The position numbers were made by a program, and so were the translations under genes. The notes under the pieces were generated by a model that saw nothing but the letters and a program-made list of their open reading frames with translations, was not told where the DNA came from and did not search any database. Shown here in pieces: positions 43,775 through 51,780 of a stretch of 64,000 bases of DNA. Every line of letters begins with the position of its first letter. Position 1 is the first letter of the stretch. Source of the stretch: Rhodanobacter panaciterrae (GTDB taxonomy: Bacteria > Pseudomonadota > Gammaproteobacteria > Xanthomonadales > Rhodanobacteraceae); assembly GCF_014651895.1 (NCBI RefSeq), contig NZ_BMXT01000002.1, positions 310,001-374,000 on the forward strand, written 5' to 3'.

Positions 43775-44320
43775 CTAACGCGTTGCTTCCGCCACAGTCT
43801 TTTCTATCCACTCGATGCCCGAACGAATCACTTCATCGAGCATGACGAACTGTTTGTCTGCGATACATGCAGCAAGGTAACTACGCGCCATATCAACACT
43901 TCTACGGGTGCTTGGTTTCTCTGCAGTCATCTGCATGAACTCATGATCCAGGTTCGTTGTGAGCATCGGAAGTAAAAGCTGCTCGCTGGTCAATTGACTT
44001 CCCTCGCTAATCCTAAGCATCAACGTTGCCGTTCGATTTGGAACAACATACGCATGCGCCGTCAAATTTCTAAGACACTTCAAAAATGCGAATAGCGGCG
44101 AAGATTCCAACTTCAACCTTGTTTCTTCGGATACAAAATCCTTAATCGAGACCAATGCAAACAAAGCCGCATCCGCCATTGCAACAGCGCGAAAACTATC
44201 AACAGATATACGACCGCAAGAATCCAAATGTTCGTTGAAAAAAAGACACGCCTCTTTCATCCGAAAATCAGCCGAGTTACCGCACCAATCCTCGTGCATC
44301 TGAAACTGGCTATCCGACAT
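43775..44320 (-). CDS. AT-richer hypothetical protein coupled to trpE
   Basis: A 181-residue cytoplasmic-looking helical protein, not recognised. The composition is visibly less GC-rich than all neighbours. The ATG at 44320 overlaps the trpE stop by one base (TGATG), so translation is coupled to trpE. Visible segments are HEDWCGNSADFRMKEACLFF and a C-terminal IRSGIEWIEKTVAEA. It is probably a recent acquisition. No signal peptide or membrane helix. Confidence 0.6.
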   Translation of the reverse strand: MSDSQFQMHEDWCGNSADFRMKEACLFFNEHLDSCGRISVDSFRAVAMADAALFALVSIKDFVSEETRLKLESSPLFAFLKCLRNLTAHAYVVPNRTATLMLRISEGSQLTSEQLLLPMLTTNLDHEFMQMTAEKPSTRRSVDMARSYLAACIADKQFVMLDEVIRSGIEWIEKTVAEATR

Positions 44321-45795
44321 CACAGCCCCTTGGCCGCCTGTGCCACCGCGCGGAACAACGCACGCCCCTTGTTCATCGTCTCTTCCCACTCAGCCGCAGG
44401 ATCGGAGTCGTAGACGATGCCGGCGCCGGCCTGCACGTGCAGGCGGCCGTTCTGGATCACCGCGGTGCGGATCGCGATGGCGGTGTCGGCGTCGCCCCAC
44501 CAGCCGATCCAGCCGATCGCGCCGGCGTAGATGTTGCGCTTGTACGGCTCCAGCTCCTGGATGATTTCCAGTGCGCGGATCTTCGGCGCACCACTGAGTG
44601 TGCCGGCCGGGAACGTGGCTTTCAGCACGTCCATGTAGCTGAGGTTCGGCTTCGCGGTGCCCTGCACCTGCGAGACGATATGCATCACGTGCGAGTAGCG
44701 CTCGATCACGAACGACTCGCTGACTTCGACCGTGCAGGTCTCGCTGATCCGGCCGATGTCGTTGCGCCCCAGATCGATCAGCATCACGTGCTCGGCGCGC
44801 TCCTTCGGATCGGCCAGCAGCTCGGCTTCCAGCGCCTGATCTTCGGCCTCCGTGGCACCGCGCTTGCGCGTGCCGGCGAGCGGACGCACCACCACCTTGC
44901 CGTCCTTCAGCCGCGCCAGGATTTCCGGCGAGGAACCCACGATCTGGGTGTCGCCCAGATCGACGAAGTACATGTACGGCGACGGGTTCAGTGCGCGCAG
45001 CGCGCGGTACACATCGACCGGCCGCGCGTTGAAACCCACGCTGAGCCGCTGCGACGGCACCACCTGGAAGATGTCGCCGGCGCGGATGTATTCCTTCGCG
45101 CGCTCGACCATCGCCTCGAACTCTTCTTTCGTGAACGAGGATTTGAAATCACTCTCGTCCAGCGCGATCGACTGGGTGAGCTGCGGATACGACGCGCCGC
45201 CCTGGCGCAACCGGTAGACCAGAGCATCGAGCCGGCGCTGCGCCTCGGCATACGCCTGCGGCTGTGCCGGGTCGGCGTGCACGATCAGATAAAGCCGGCC
45301 CTTGAGGTTGTCGAATACTGCGACTTCCTCGGCCAGCATCAGCAGCACATCGGGCGTGCCCAGCTCGTCGGCACGATCCCACTGCGCCAGCCGTGGCTCG
45401 ATGTAGCCGATCGTCTCGAAGCCGAAATAGCCGACCAGCCCACCACTGAACGCAGGCAGCTGCGGCAGCCGCGGCACGTCGTACTGCAGACGCAGCTTCT
45501 CGATTTCCGCGAGCGGATCGTCCAGATGGCGGCGCTCGGTGATCTCGCCCGAATCCTCCACTTCGAGTTCATGCCCACGCAGGCGATAAACGCGCTTCGC
45601 CGGGAGACCGATGATCGAATAGCGTCCCCAGGTGGCGCCGCCCTCGACCGATTCGAACAGGAAGGTGTACGGGCCGTCAGCCAGTTTCAGGTACACCGAC
45701 AGTGGCGTATCGAGGTCGGAGAACACCTCGCGCACCAATGGAATGCGCGTATGCCCCTGGGCAACCAGCGCGTCGAATTCGTCTCGGGAGATCAC
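44320..45795 (-). CDS. trpE: Anthranilate synthase component I
   Basis: 491 residues from the GTG at 45795, a start that gives the family N-terminus (ISRDEFDALVAQGHTRIPLVREVFSDLDTP). In-frame upstream ATGs at 45840 and 45882 are possible but would add unconserved residues. Catalytic blocks are RPLAGTRKRG, LIDLGRNDIGR, SGAPKIRALEII and AGAIGWIGWW. It forms the synthase with TrpG, encoded 21 kb away. No trp leader peptide or attenuator hairpin was found upstream. Confidence 0.93.
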   Translation of the reverse strand: MISRDEFDALVAQGHTRIPLVREVFSDLDTPLSVYLKLADGPYTFLFESVEGGATWGRYSIIGLPAKRVYRLRGHELEVEDSGEITERRHLDDPLAEIEKLRLQYDVPRLPQLPAFSGGLVGYFGFETIGYIEPRLAQWDRADELGTPDVLLMLAEEVAVFDNLKGRLYLIVHADPAQPQAYAEAQRRLDALVYRLRQGGASYPQLTQSIALDESDFKSSFTKEEFEAMVERAKEYIRAGDIFQVVPSQRLSVGFNARPVDVYRALRALNPSPYMYFVDLGDTQIVGSSPEILARLKDGKVVVRPLAGTRKRGATEAEDQALEAELLADPKERAEHVMLIDLGRNDIGRISETCTVEVSESFVIERYSHVMHIVSQVQGTAKPNLSYMDVLKATFPAGTLSGAPKIRALEIIQELEPYKRNIYAGAIGWIGWWGDADTAIAIRTAVIQNGRLHVQAGAGIVYDSDPAAEWEETMNKGRALFRAVAQAAKGL

Positions 45796-45968
45796 GTGTT
45801 GAGCGTCCGACTGATGAAAACAGACGACTATTGTAGGCATGATGAGCGCATGTCGCGCGAGCCGGATCGGTGGCGCGATCACCGCGACGTCCGATGTTCA
45901 CGACCTTGATACTTGAGATTGTGAGTCTGGATGAGCTCACAGCTTGTTCAACCAAGGGTTGATGGTGC
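45796..45968. promoter_or_regulatory. Divergent trpE / TonB-C gene control region
   Basis: 173 bases between divergent starts. Two small inverted repeats are visible: GTGAG/CTCAC (45921-45940) and TCAACC-AAG-GGTTGA (45948-45962), the latter just before the ATG of the plus-strand gene. Either could be an operator. No clear sigma70 pair could be fixed. Confidence 0.35.
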
Positions 45969-46814
45969 ATGAAAACACCCCGTCTTGTGCCGACCGACCG
46001 TTTCACCGGTGTCGATGTGACTATCCGGTCGCACGTCGCTGCCACGCTGCTTTTCTTGCTCGCTCTGTGGCCCCAGCCCGGCCATCCGACACCGATTTTG
46101 GGTCAGGCCATCAACCCTGTGCCGCGGCAGCTTCCCTCCGCGACCTCACAGACTGTCGCGGAGGGAAGCTGCCCCGACGAAAGCCTCTTGCTGGTAAACG
46201 ACGAAGACCGGTCGCTGGTGACCGGCGGCCAACCCACGTTCACGGGGCGATCGCAGCGCATGGGCAATACCTATGTGGCCGAAGCGACCACCCACCCCAT
46301 CGGAAACTGTGCAGACACCAGCGTACAGCTCTACTTGTTCCTTGATGGCAAATTCGTCGGTGCTGCCACACCGCACAGTCTGCCTTCGAAACAGGCCCAT
46401 TTCGAAAGCTTCACGCTCATCGATCCCGAACATCTGCGCTATGTCGTTGCCGACTCGGCATCGACGGATACACGTTGCGCGCGAACCCGCAGCAGGCGTC
46501 CCGAAGCCACGACCACGCTGGTGCTGGGGGCGCAGGGCTGGACGTTGCACATGGATCCTTATGCCGACGTGTCCTACCAGGCACGGCAGCCGCTGCGTTA
46601 TCCGCTCGACCCGAATGGCCACCGCAATGAAGGTCAGGTCGTGGTGCATGCCACCGTGGACAAAGACGGATTTCCTGCGGATATCAGGATCATGCGAAGG
46701 GGCTCACATCCGGAGCTCGACCAGGCAGCCATCGAGTACGTGCGCAGACGCTGCTTCAATCCGGCAGAATCCAGCGTCGACATTCCGGTCAACTTCTCGG
46801 TTCACAAGCTTTGA
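45969..46814 (+). CDS. Exported protein with TonB-type C-terminal domain
   Basis: 281 residues with a hydrophobic N-terminal segment (ATLLFLLALWPQPG). The last 75 residues match a TonB_C module (GQVVVHATVDKDGFPADIRI, then a Tyr/Arg-rich helix). The central region has two cysteine pairs and no proline-rich linker of the classical TonB type, so it may not reach the outer membrane from an ExbB/D complex. No ExbB/ExbD genes are adjacent. Role unclear. Confidence 0.7.
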   Translation: MKTPRLVPTDRFTGVDVTIRSHVAATLLFLLALWPQPGHPTPILGQAINPVPRQLPSATSQTVAEGSCPDESLLLVNDEDRSLVTGGQPTFTGRSQRMGNTYVAEATTHPIGNCADTSVQLYLFLDGKFVGAATPHSLPSKQAHFESFTLIDPEHLRYVVADSASTDTRCARTRSRRPEATTTLVLGAQGWTLHMDPYADVSYQARQPLRYPLDPNGHRNEGQVVVHATVDKDGFPADIRIMRRGSHPELDQAAIEYVRRRCFNPAESSVDIPVNFSVHKL

Positions 46815-46848
46815 CGCAGACGCGCCGTCGTTGCACTGGACGTCGCTG

Positions 46849-48858
46849 CTATAAGCGCTGACGCGGCATGCCGTGCAAGTGCAGAGAGAACGCCACACCC
46901 GTGCCGTCGTCGAGGTTGCGCGCGCTGGCCACGCCGCCGTGGCGTTCGGCGACCAGTCGCACCACGTACAGGCCCAGGCCCAGGTGTGGCGCGTCGCCGG
47001 GGGTGGCCTTGTCGCGCAGGCTGACCAGCGAGTCGAACAAGCGGCCCTGCATTGCCTCGGGCAACAGCGGGCCCTGATTGGCCAGCTCGATCTCGGCGCC
47101 GTCCGGTGCGGCGCATAGGCTTAGACGCAGCCAGCCATGCTCGGGCGTGAACGACAGCGCGTTGTCGAGCAGCTTGTCCAGCGCCTGTGCAATCAGCTCG
47201 GGCGCGCAATGCAGGTACAACGGTGCATCGGGCAGCACGCAGTCGAGCTGGCGCGTGCCGATCAAGGCGCGGTAGGCGTCGGCGCAGCCGCGCACCACGT
47301 CGCGCAGGTCGACGTCCTCGGGTTCCGCCGCGGTGATCGAACGTTCCATCCGGCTCGACTCGCTCATCGCGCGCACCAACGCGCCGAGCCGAGCCACGCC
47401 GTCGCGGGCACGCGCCAGATACGGCTGCGCCTCGGCCGGCAGTGCGGCGTGTTCGAGGTTGTCCAGCGACGATTTCACGATCGCCAGCGGCGTGTTGAGT
47501 TCGTGCGAGAGTTTCGAGGCCAGCGTGCGCAGGTAGTCGGTGTAGCCATCGACCACCTCGAACAGGCGCTCGAAGCTGCGCGCAAGGTCGCCGATCTCGT
47601 CCGGCGCATCGGTCATCGGGAAGCGGCCCTGCTCGAACAGGCCGTCCAGACGTCCATCGTTGAGTTGCGCGCGTTCGGCCGCATTGCGCAGTCGCGCAAG
47701 CCGAAGGCTAAGCCGGGTGGCAAACGCGAGCAGGATGCCGCCGGCGACCAGCAGCACGCCGAAGCTGGTCAACAACAGACCGAGCAAGGCCTTGTTGGCC
47801 AGCAGCGGCACGCTGCGGCTGGCCTGCTCCAGCAGCAACACGCCGTCGACCTTGCCCGCATGCTCGATCGGCACCGCGGCGGCCAGTACCACGCTGCCGC
47901 GCTCCTCACCGCTGCGCCACACGGCAATCGGTTTGCCCACGCTCGCTTCGCGAACTTCGGCGGTATCCAGCCGCGGCACGTCCTGCGACCACGGACTCGC
48001 ATCTTCCAATCGGGTCGCCAGCAGCGAGCGATAGATCAGCGAGGCGAACCAGCCTGGCTGGCCATCGGCGCCGGGCGCGGTATTCAGACGGCCAGTCCGC
48101 GCCAGCAACCAACCCTGCGAGGTCAGCACGCGCGCCTGTACGCGATCGGGCACCAATTGCGCCAGCTCGCCGGAAAGCTTGCTCGAATAACTGAGCAAGG
48201 CCCGCGTATCGGAGCCCATCCGGTCGCCGCCAATCGCCGCGTCATACACGCCGACGCCGAGCACGCGCAGTTGCAGCGTTGCCGGCAAGCGCAGCTCGAC
48301 CTGATAGCCGCTGCCGTCCTCCTGCCATTGCGCGGCAAGCAGATCAGGCAAGCCATCGACCGCGGGATCGAGCGGCCGTGCCGTCAGCGGTCCCGGCGCC
48401 GCGCTGGCCAACAGGTAGCGCCGCTGTCCATTGGCATTGCCCAGGGTCAGGATCAGATGATCGGCGGCCAGCGCATTGGCATCGTCGGCGTCGGCGCGGA
48501 CGCGCCGGGTGTTGCGCACGACGGCGTACAGGTACAGCCCATCGTCGTCCGCAGCCAGCAGCAGCTTGCCATGCTGATCCAGCGGCTGGCTCCACGGCGT
48601 CAGCGGCGCCCAGTCGTCGCCGTAGCCATCCACGGTGATCGGCCCCGGCGCCTGCTGCACGTACCAGGCCCGGTCCGACTCCGGTTGCACCGCACCGGTC
48701 ACCACCAGGCTGCGCGCCACCGCGCCCGCCGACGCCAGCAGCGCCTGCGCCTGACCGTCGCGCAACAACGCCTCCATCTGCCGCACGTACAACCAGCCCG
48801 CGACCGGCAGCGCCAGCGTGCACAGGGCGACCAGCAGGAGTTTTCGGCGCAGGTTCAT
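46849..48858 (-). CDS. Sensor histidine kinase of the 'dedicated sortase system' type
   Basis: 669 residues with an N-terminal helix (about 5-22), a long periplasmic region (about 40-360) that includes a carbohydrate-binding-like stretch (ITVDGYGDDWAPL), a second helix (about 365-390), HAMP, a HisKA domain with LSHELNTPLAIVKSSL, and an HATPase with NALSFTPEH and GLGLYVV. This layout resembles TIGR03785-type kinases. The phospho-acceptor is the His of SHELN. It is the last gene of a regulator/unknown/kinase operon. No sortase gene is in the window. Confidence 0.82.
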   Translation of the reverse strand: MNLRRKLLLVALCTLALPVAGWLYVRQMEALLRDGQAQALLASAGAVARSLVVTGAVQPESDRAWYVQQAPGPITVDGYGDDWAPLTPWSQPLDQHGKLLLAADDDGLYLYAVVRNTRRVRADADDANALAADHLILTLGNANGQRRYLLASAAPGPLTARPLDPAVDGLPDLLAAQWQEDGSGYQVELRLPATLQLRVLGVGVYDAAIGGDRMGSDTRALLSYSSKLSGELAQLVPDRVQARVLTSQGWLLARTGRLNTAPGADGQPGWFASLIYRSLLATRLEDASPWSQDVPRLDTAEVREASVGKPIAVWRSGEERGSVVLAAAVPIEHAGKVDGVLLLEQASRSVPLLANKALLGLLLTSFGVLLVAGGILLAFATRLSLRLARLRNAAERAQLNDGRLDGLFEQGRFPMTDAPDEIGDLARSFERLFEVVDGYTDYLRTLASKLSHELNTPLAIVKSSLDNLEHAALPAEAQPYLARARDGVARLGALVRAMSESSRMERSITAAEPEDVDLRDVVRGCADAYRALIGTRQLDCVLPDAPLYLHCAPELIAQALDKLLDNALSFTPEHGWLRLSLCAAPDGAEIELANQGPLLPEAMQGRLFDSLVSLRDKATPGDAPHLGLGLYVVRLVAERHGGVASARNLDDGTGVAFSLHLHGMPRQRL

Positions 48859-48870
48859 CGGAACGGACGA

Positions 48871-49449
48871 TCAGCGGCCATGTGGCAGCGATGCTCCCGC
48901 ATCGGGCGCATAGTGTGTGGCTACTACCACGCGCATGAAGTCATCGAGCAGCGTGCGCCGTGACGGATCGGCAGCATCGAACGCCATCGACCAGCTCAGC
49001 TGGACGCCGCTGGCCTGGCCCGGATCGCAGAACACCACCACGTCATCGACATGATCGCTGCCTTGGTAGACGCTCGCCTCGCACGGCATCGTCGGATTCC
49101 GCACGACAATGCCGGAGACCTTGCCAGCCGGATCGTGCTGCAGATAACGCTTGCGATCGGCCTGCACTTCAGCCGTCAGCGTGGGCAGTTTGCGAGGGGT
49201 CACATTGAGCACCATCACCCGCTGCGGCTTGCCGCTCCATTCGCCCCGATAGAGCACGGCATCGACGCCGATCGCGTGCGCGTAGGTGCAGCAATCGCGC
49301 GTCCAGCCGGACGGTGTGGCGGCACTGATCACCCATGCGAGCGTGGCGCCATCACGCGAGCCATGTGCCAGCACGTTGTCTGTTGACGTGCCGGCCTGCG
49401 CAAGCGTGGCGAACATACATAACACCAACATCGACAGCATTCGCCGCAT
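48871..49449 (-). CDS. Exported protein of unknown function within the two-component operon
   Basis: 192 residues with a signal peptide (MLSMLVLCMFATLAQA). Four Cys and a CEASVYQGSDHVDDVVVFCD block suggest disulphides. It starts at an ATG that overlaps the response-regulator stop by one base and ends 12 bases before the kinase start. The position suggests an accessory or sensing partner of the kinase. No recognisable family. Confidence 0.7.
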   Translation of the reverse strand: MRRMLSMLVLCMFATLAQAGTSTDNVLAHGSRDGATLAWVISAATPSGWTRDCCTYAHAIGVDAVLYRGEWSGKPQRVMVLNVTPRKLPTLTAEVQADRKRYLQHDPAGKVSGIVVRNPTMPCEASVYQGSDHVDDVVVFCDPGQASGVQLSWSMAFDAADPSRRTLLDDFMRVVVATHYAPDAGASLPHGR

Positions 49450-50138
49450 CACGGCTTCCACCGGTAACCCACGCCGTGCACCGTCTCGATCGCGTCGAAC
49501 TCCGGCGCCACCGCGATGAACTTCTTGCGGATGCGCTTGATGTGCGAGGTGATGGTGGCGTCGTCCACGACGAGCTCCGCCTCGCGCATCAGCTGGTCGC
49601 GGTTCTTCACGTGGCCGGGGAAGCGGATCAGCGTGTGCACCATCCAGAATTCGGTGACGGTGAGCGGCACTTCCTCGCCGTTCCAGCTGATCCGCATGCG
49701 CTCGGATTCCATCTTCAGCGGGCCGTGCTCGATCACCGTCTCGCTGGACGCCGGCGCCTTCAGCGATTCGATCCGGCGGAACAGTGCAGCGATGCGCGCG
49801 GCCAGCTGATGCAGGCTGGTGTCCTTGCTGAGGTAGTCGTCGGCGCCCAGGCGCAAGCCGGAGATCACGTCGAAGTCCGAATCGCGCGCGGTGAGGAAGA
49901 TCAGCGGCAAGGTGGATGACTTGGCGCGCAACTCGCGACATAGGTCGAAGCCGCCCTCCGGCTCGTCGCCGAGGCCGATGTCGATGATCACCAGTTCCGG
50001 CAGGCGCATCGCGAACGCGCTGGACGCTTCCTGCCGCGAACCGTAACCGCGCGCGTCGTAACCGAAGCGATTCAACGCCTCGACGTAGTTGGCACGGATC
50101 AATGGTTCGTCTTCGACGATGGCAATGTTGCGGCCCAT
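49449..50138 (-). CDS. OmpR/PhoB-type response regulator of the 'dedicated sortase system' type
   Basis: 229 residues with a receiver domain (acidic EDEP at the start, phospho-Asp in LVIIDIGLGDEP, Lys in DDYLSKD) and a winged-helix domain with LTVTEFWMVHTLIRFPG and the C-terminal TVHGVGYRWKP. The insertion EPEGGFDLCRELR after the phospho-site matches TIGR03787-type regulators. It heads the minus-strand operon with the unknown exported protein and the kinase. Confidence 0.87.
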   Translation of the reverse strand: MGRNIAIVEDEPLIRANYVEALNRFGYDARGYGSRQEASSAFAMRLPELVIIDIGLGDEPEGGFDLCRELRAKSSTLPLIFLTARDSDFDVISGLRLGADDYLSKDTSLHQLAARIAALFRRIESLKAPASSETVIEHGPLKMESERMRISWNGEEVPLTVTEFWMVHTLIRFPGHVKNRDQLMREAELVVDDATITSHIKRIRKKFIAVAPEFDAIETVHGVGYRWKP

Positions 50139-50314
50139 GGCGCGCTCCCTGTGAGGTGTGCGCAGCGTGCTATGCGAACTGCCGCGACGCAAGCCGCGCG
50201 ACGCGAGTGCCCGCGTTTCGCCACAAGCCAGCGGCAAGCCGGCCCGATTGCGCCGGCGCCAGCGCCCGGGCCGGATGTTTGATGGACACCATGCACCACG
50301 CATGGAGCCGGACA

Positions 50315-50434
50315 ATGTCGAAAATCAAATCCACCGAAAGCGACCCGAACGCCGAGCTGCGCAGCTTCGAACCGTTGCGGGTAACGCTGGCGCTTGGCGC
50401 CCTGCTGCTCGGCGTGTTGCTCAGCATCCATTGA
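50315..50434 (+). CDS. Small ORF, single-helix protein (39 aa)
   Basis: A short frame, MSKIKSTESDPNAE then a hydrophobic stretch (VTLALGALLLGVLLSI) at the C-terminus. A GGAG motif precedes the ATG by about 9 bases. It could be a tail-anchored or membrane-associated microprotein. Too short to rule out chance without conservation data. Confidence 0.5.
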   Translation: MSKIKSTESDPNAELRSFEPLRVTLALGALLLGVLLSIH

Positions 50435-50445
50435 AGGTGAACGGC

Positions 50446-50577
50446 ATGCACCGATTCCGTTTCAATCTCAGCGTGTTCCATCAGTTTGCCGTGGAAGGCA
50501 TCGGTGCGGCCGGCGCGAAGGGAATCGCGCCGACCGCGGGGCGGGATGACACCGACCCCGACTGGCAACCGATGTAA
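50446..50577 (+). CDS. Small ORF (43 aa)
   Basis: This starts 11 bases after the 39-residue ORF, with AAGGTG nearby. The product begins MHRFRFNLSVFHQF and ends in an acidic DDTDPDWQPM. Tandem placement with the previous ORF and a terminator 39 bases after the stop suggest a small transcription unit. Identity unknown. Confidence 0.45.
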   Translation: MHRFRFNLSVFHQFAVEGIGAAGAKGIAPTAGRDDTDPDWQPM

Positions 50578-50615
50578 TCCGCATCCCCTATTCCGTCCAA
50601 CATGGTGGTTCCTTA

Positions 50616-50641
50616 TCCCCTCCTTGCGAGGGGATTTTTTT
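50616..50641 (+). terminator. Rho-independent terminator after the small ORFs
   Basis: TCCCCTC (50616-50622) and GAGGGGA (50628-50634) form a 7-bp stem with a CTTGC loop and a T7 tract. Plus-strand polarity fits the two small ORFs. Confidence 0.85.
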
Positions 50642-50880
50642 ACCTGAACCGCATCGGGCCGTGGATTCAGCGCGTTCATAATTCTGCGGGGAACCAAACC
50701 GGATCGACCCGGTCAGAACTAACGATTGGTAGCGTTCCATTGCCGTGGAACATGCCGGTACGGCGGCTGACCCCTCCCTGTCCAGCAGTCGCACCGGCAC
50801 CCACCGATCATGGTGTTTCCTCTCACGTCTCCGACAGACGTTTATCCCGGCGCAGCTGTTCACTGCGCCGGGATTTTTAT
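50642..50880 (+). other. Non-coding stretch ending in a second strong terminator
   Basis: There is no convincing gene here. It ends in ATCCCGGCGCAG/CTGCGCCGGGAT arms (50844-50855, 50863-50874) and a T run, a plus-strand terminator lying beyond the first one. Such an orphan terminator downstream of another suggests an independent short transcript (small RNA) of about 200 bases. On the minus strand the same hairpin could end rpe. Confidence 0.45.
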
Positions 50881-50915
50881 GTGCGGATGTTTTGCGAGTC
50901 GCTGAGGACTGACGC

Positions 50916-51584
50916 TCAGCCGATCGCCTTGCGCATGGCGTCGATCTCGGCGCGGTAATCCTTGGCATGGAAGATCGCCGAGCCGGCGACAAAGGTGTCC
51001 GCGCCGGCGGCGGCAATCGCGCCGATATTGTCGGCGGTGACGCCGCCATCCACTTCCAGCCGGATCGCGCGGCCGCTGGCCTCGATCCGCTGGCGTGCCT
51101 GGCGCAGTTTTTCCAGCGTGCCGGGAATGAATTTCTGTCCGCCGAAACCCGGATTGACCGACATGATCAGGATCAGGTCGAGCTTGTCCATCACATAGTC
51201 GAGGTAATCCAGCGGCGTGGCGGGGTTGAACACCAGTCCCGCCTGGCAACCCGACTCCTTGATCAGCCCGAGCGTGCGGTCGATGTGCTCGCTCGCTTCC
51301 GGATGAAAACTGATCAGGCTGGCGCCGGCTTTGGCGAAGTCCGGCACGATGCGGTCAACCGGCTTGACCATCAGGTGCACGTCGATCGGCGCCGTGATGC
51401 CGTACTTGCGCAACGACTGCAGCACCATCGGGCCGATCGTGAGGTTCGGCACGTAATGGTTGTCCATCACGTCGAAATGTACCCAGTCGGCGCCGGCGGT
51501 CAGCGCCGCGGCGGTGTCTTCGCCCAGTCGCGCGAAATCGGCGGCGAGGATGGACGGGGCGATGATCGGGGATTGTTTGCTCAT
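50916..51584 (-). CDS. rpe: Ribulose-phosphate 3-epimerase
   Basis: A 222-residue TIM-barrel enzyme of the pentose phosphate pathway. The metal and active-site residues lie in [49 protein letters not shown] and EVDGGV. The ATG at 51584 gives the standard N-terminus. rpe and trpE are on the same strand, an arrangement related to the ancestral gammaproteobacterial rpe-trp neighbourhood. Confidence 0.96.
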   Translation of the reverse strand: MSKQSPIIAPSILAADFARLGEDTAAALTAGADWVHFDVMDNHYVPNLTIGPMVLQSLRKYGITAPIDVHLMVKPVDRIVPDFAKAGASLISFHPEASEHIDRTLGLIKESGCQAGLVFNPATPLDYLDYVMDKLDLILIMSVNPGFGGQKFIPGTLEKLRQARQRIEASGRAIRLEVDGGVTADNIGAIAAAGADTFVAGSAIFHAKDYRAEIDAMRKAIG

Positions 51585-51663
51585 GAGGGTGCCTGGATAA
51601 AGGGTAGAACGAGGACGCGAAAACAAGCTTCAAGTCTGCCACGACGAAACATCTGGTGCCGCC

Positions 51664-51713
51664 GCTTTGCTCCTCCCCCTGCTCGCAGGGGGAGGCTGGG
51701 AGGGGGTGCTTTT
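51664..51713 (+). repeat. GC-rich palindromic repeat, copy E
   Basis: Perfect 11-bp arms CCTCCCCCTGC/GCAGGGGGAGG (51672-51682, 51685-51695) with a 2-base centre are followed by the tail GCTGGGAGGGGGTGCTTTT. The arms are identical to copy B. Confidence 0.9.
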
Positions 51714-51728
51714 GACTTTGACGCTAAG

Positions 51729-51768
51729 AGCAACCCCTCCCCAGCCCTCCCCTGCGAGCAGGGGAGGG
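51729..51768 (-). repeat. GC-rich palindromic repeat, copy F (inverted)
   Basis: Arms CCCTCCCCTGC/GCAGGGGAGGG (51745-51755, 51758-51768) lie behind an inverted tail AGCAACCCCTCCCCAG. Copies E and F form a head-to-tail inverted pair about 15 bases apart, like a bacterial interspersed mosaic element. Confidence 0.9.
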
Positions 51769-51780
51769 AAAGTATCTCGC

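Noticed and set aside
44437..45909. 490-codon plus-strand frame opposite trpE
   Set aside because: Shadow of trpE; no family-like sequence.
45796..45968. A trp attenuator and leader peptide before trpE
   Set aside because: No short frame with tandem Trp codons followed by alternative hairpins and a T-tract was found.
47137..48963. 608-codon plus-strand frame opposite the sensor kinase
   Set aside because: It is Gln/Arg/His-rich and low-information, while the minus strand carries a complete kinase.
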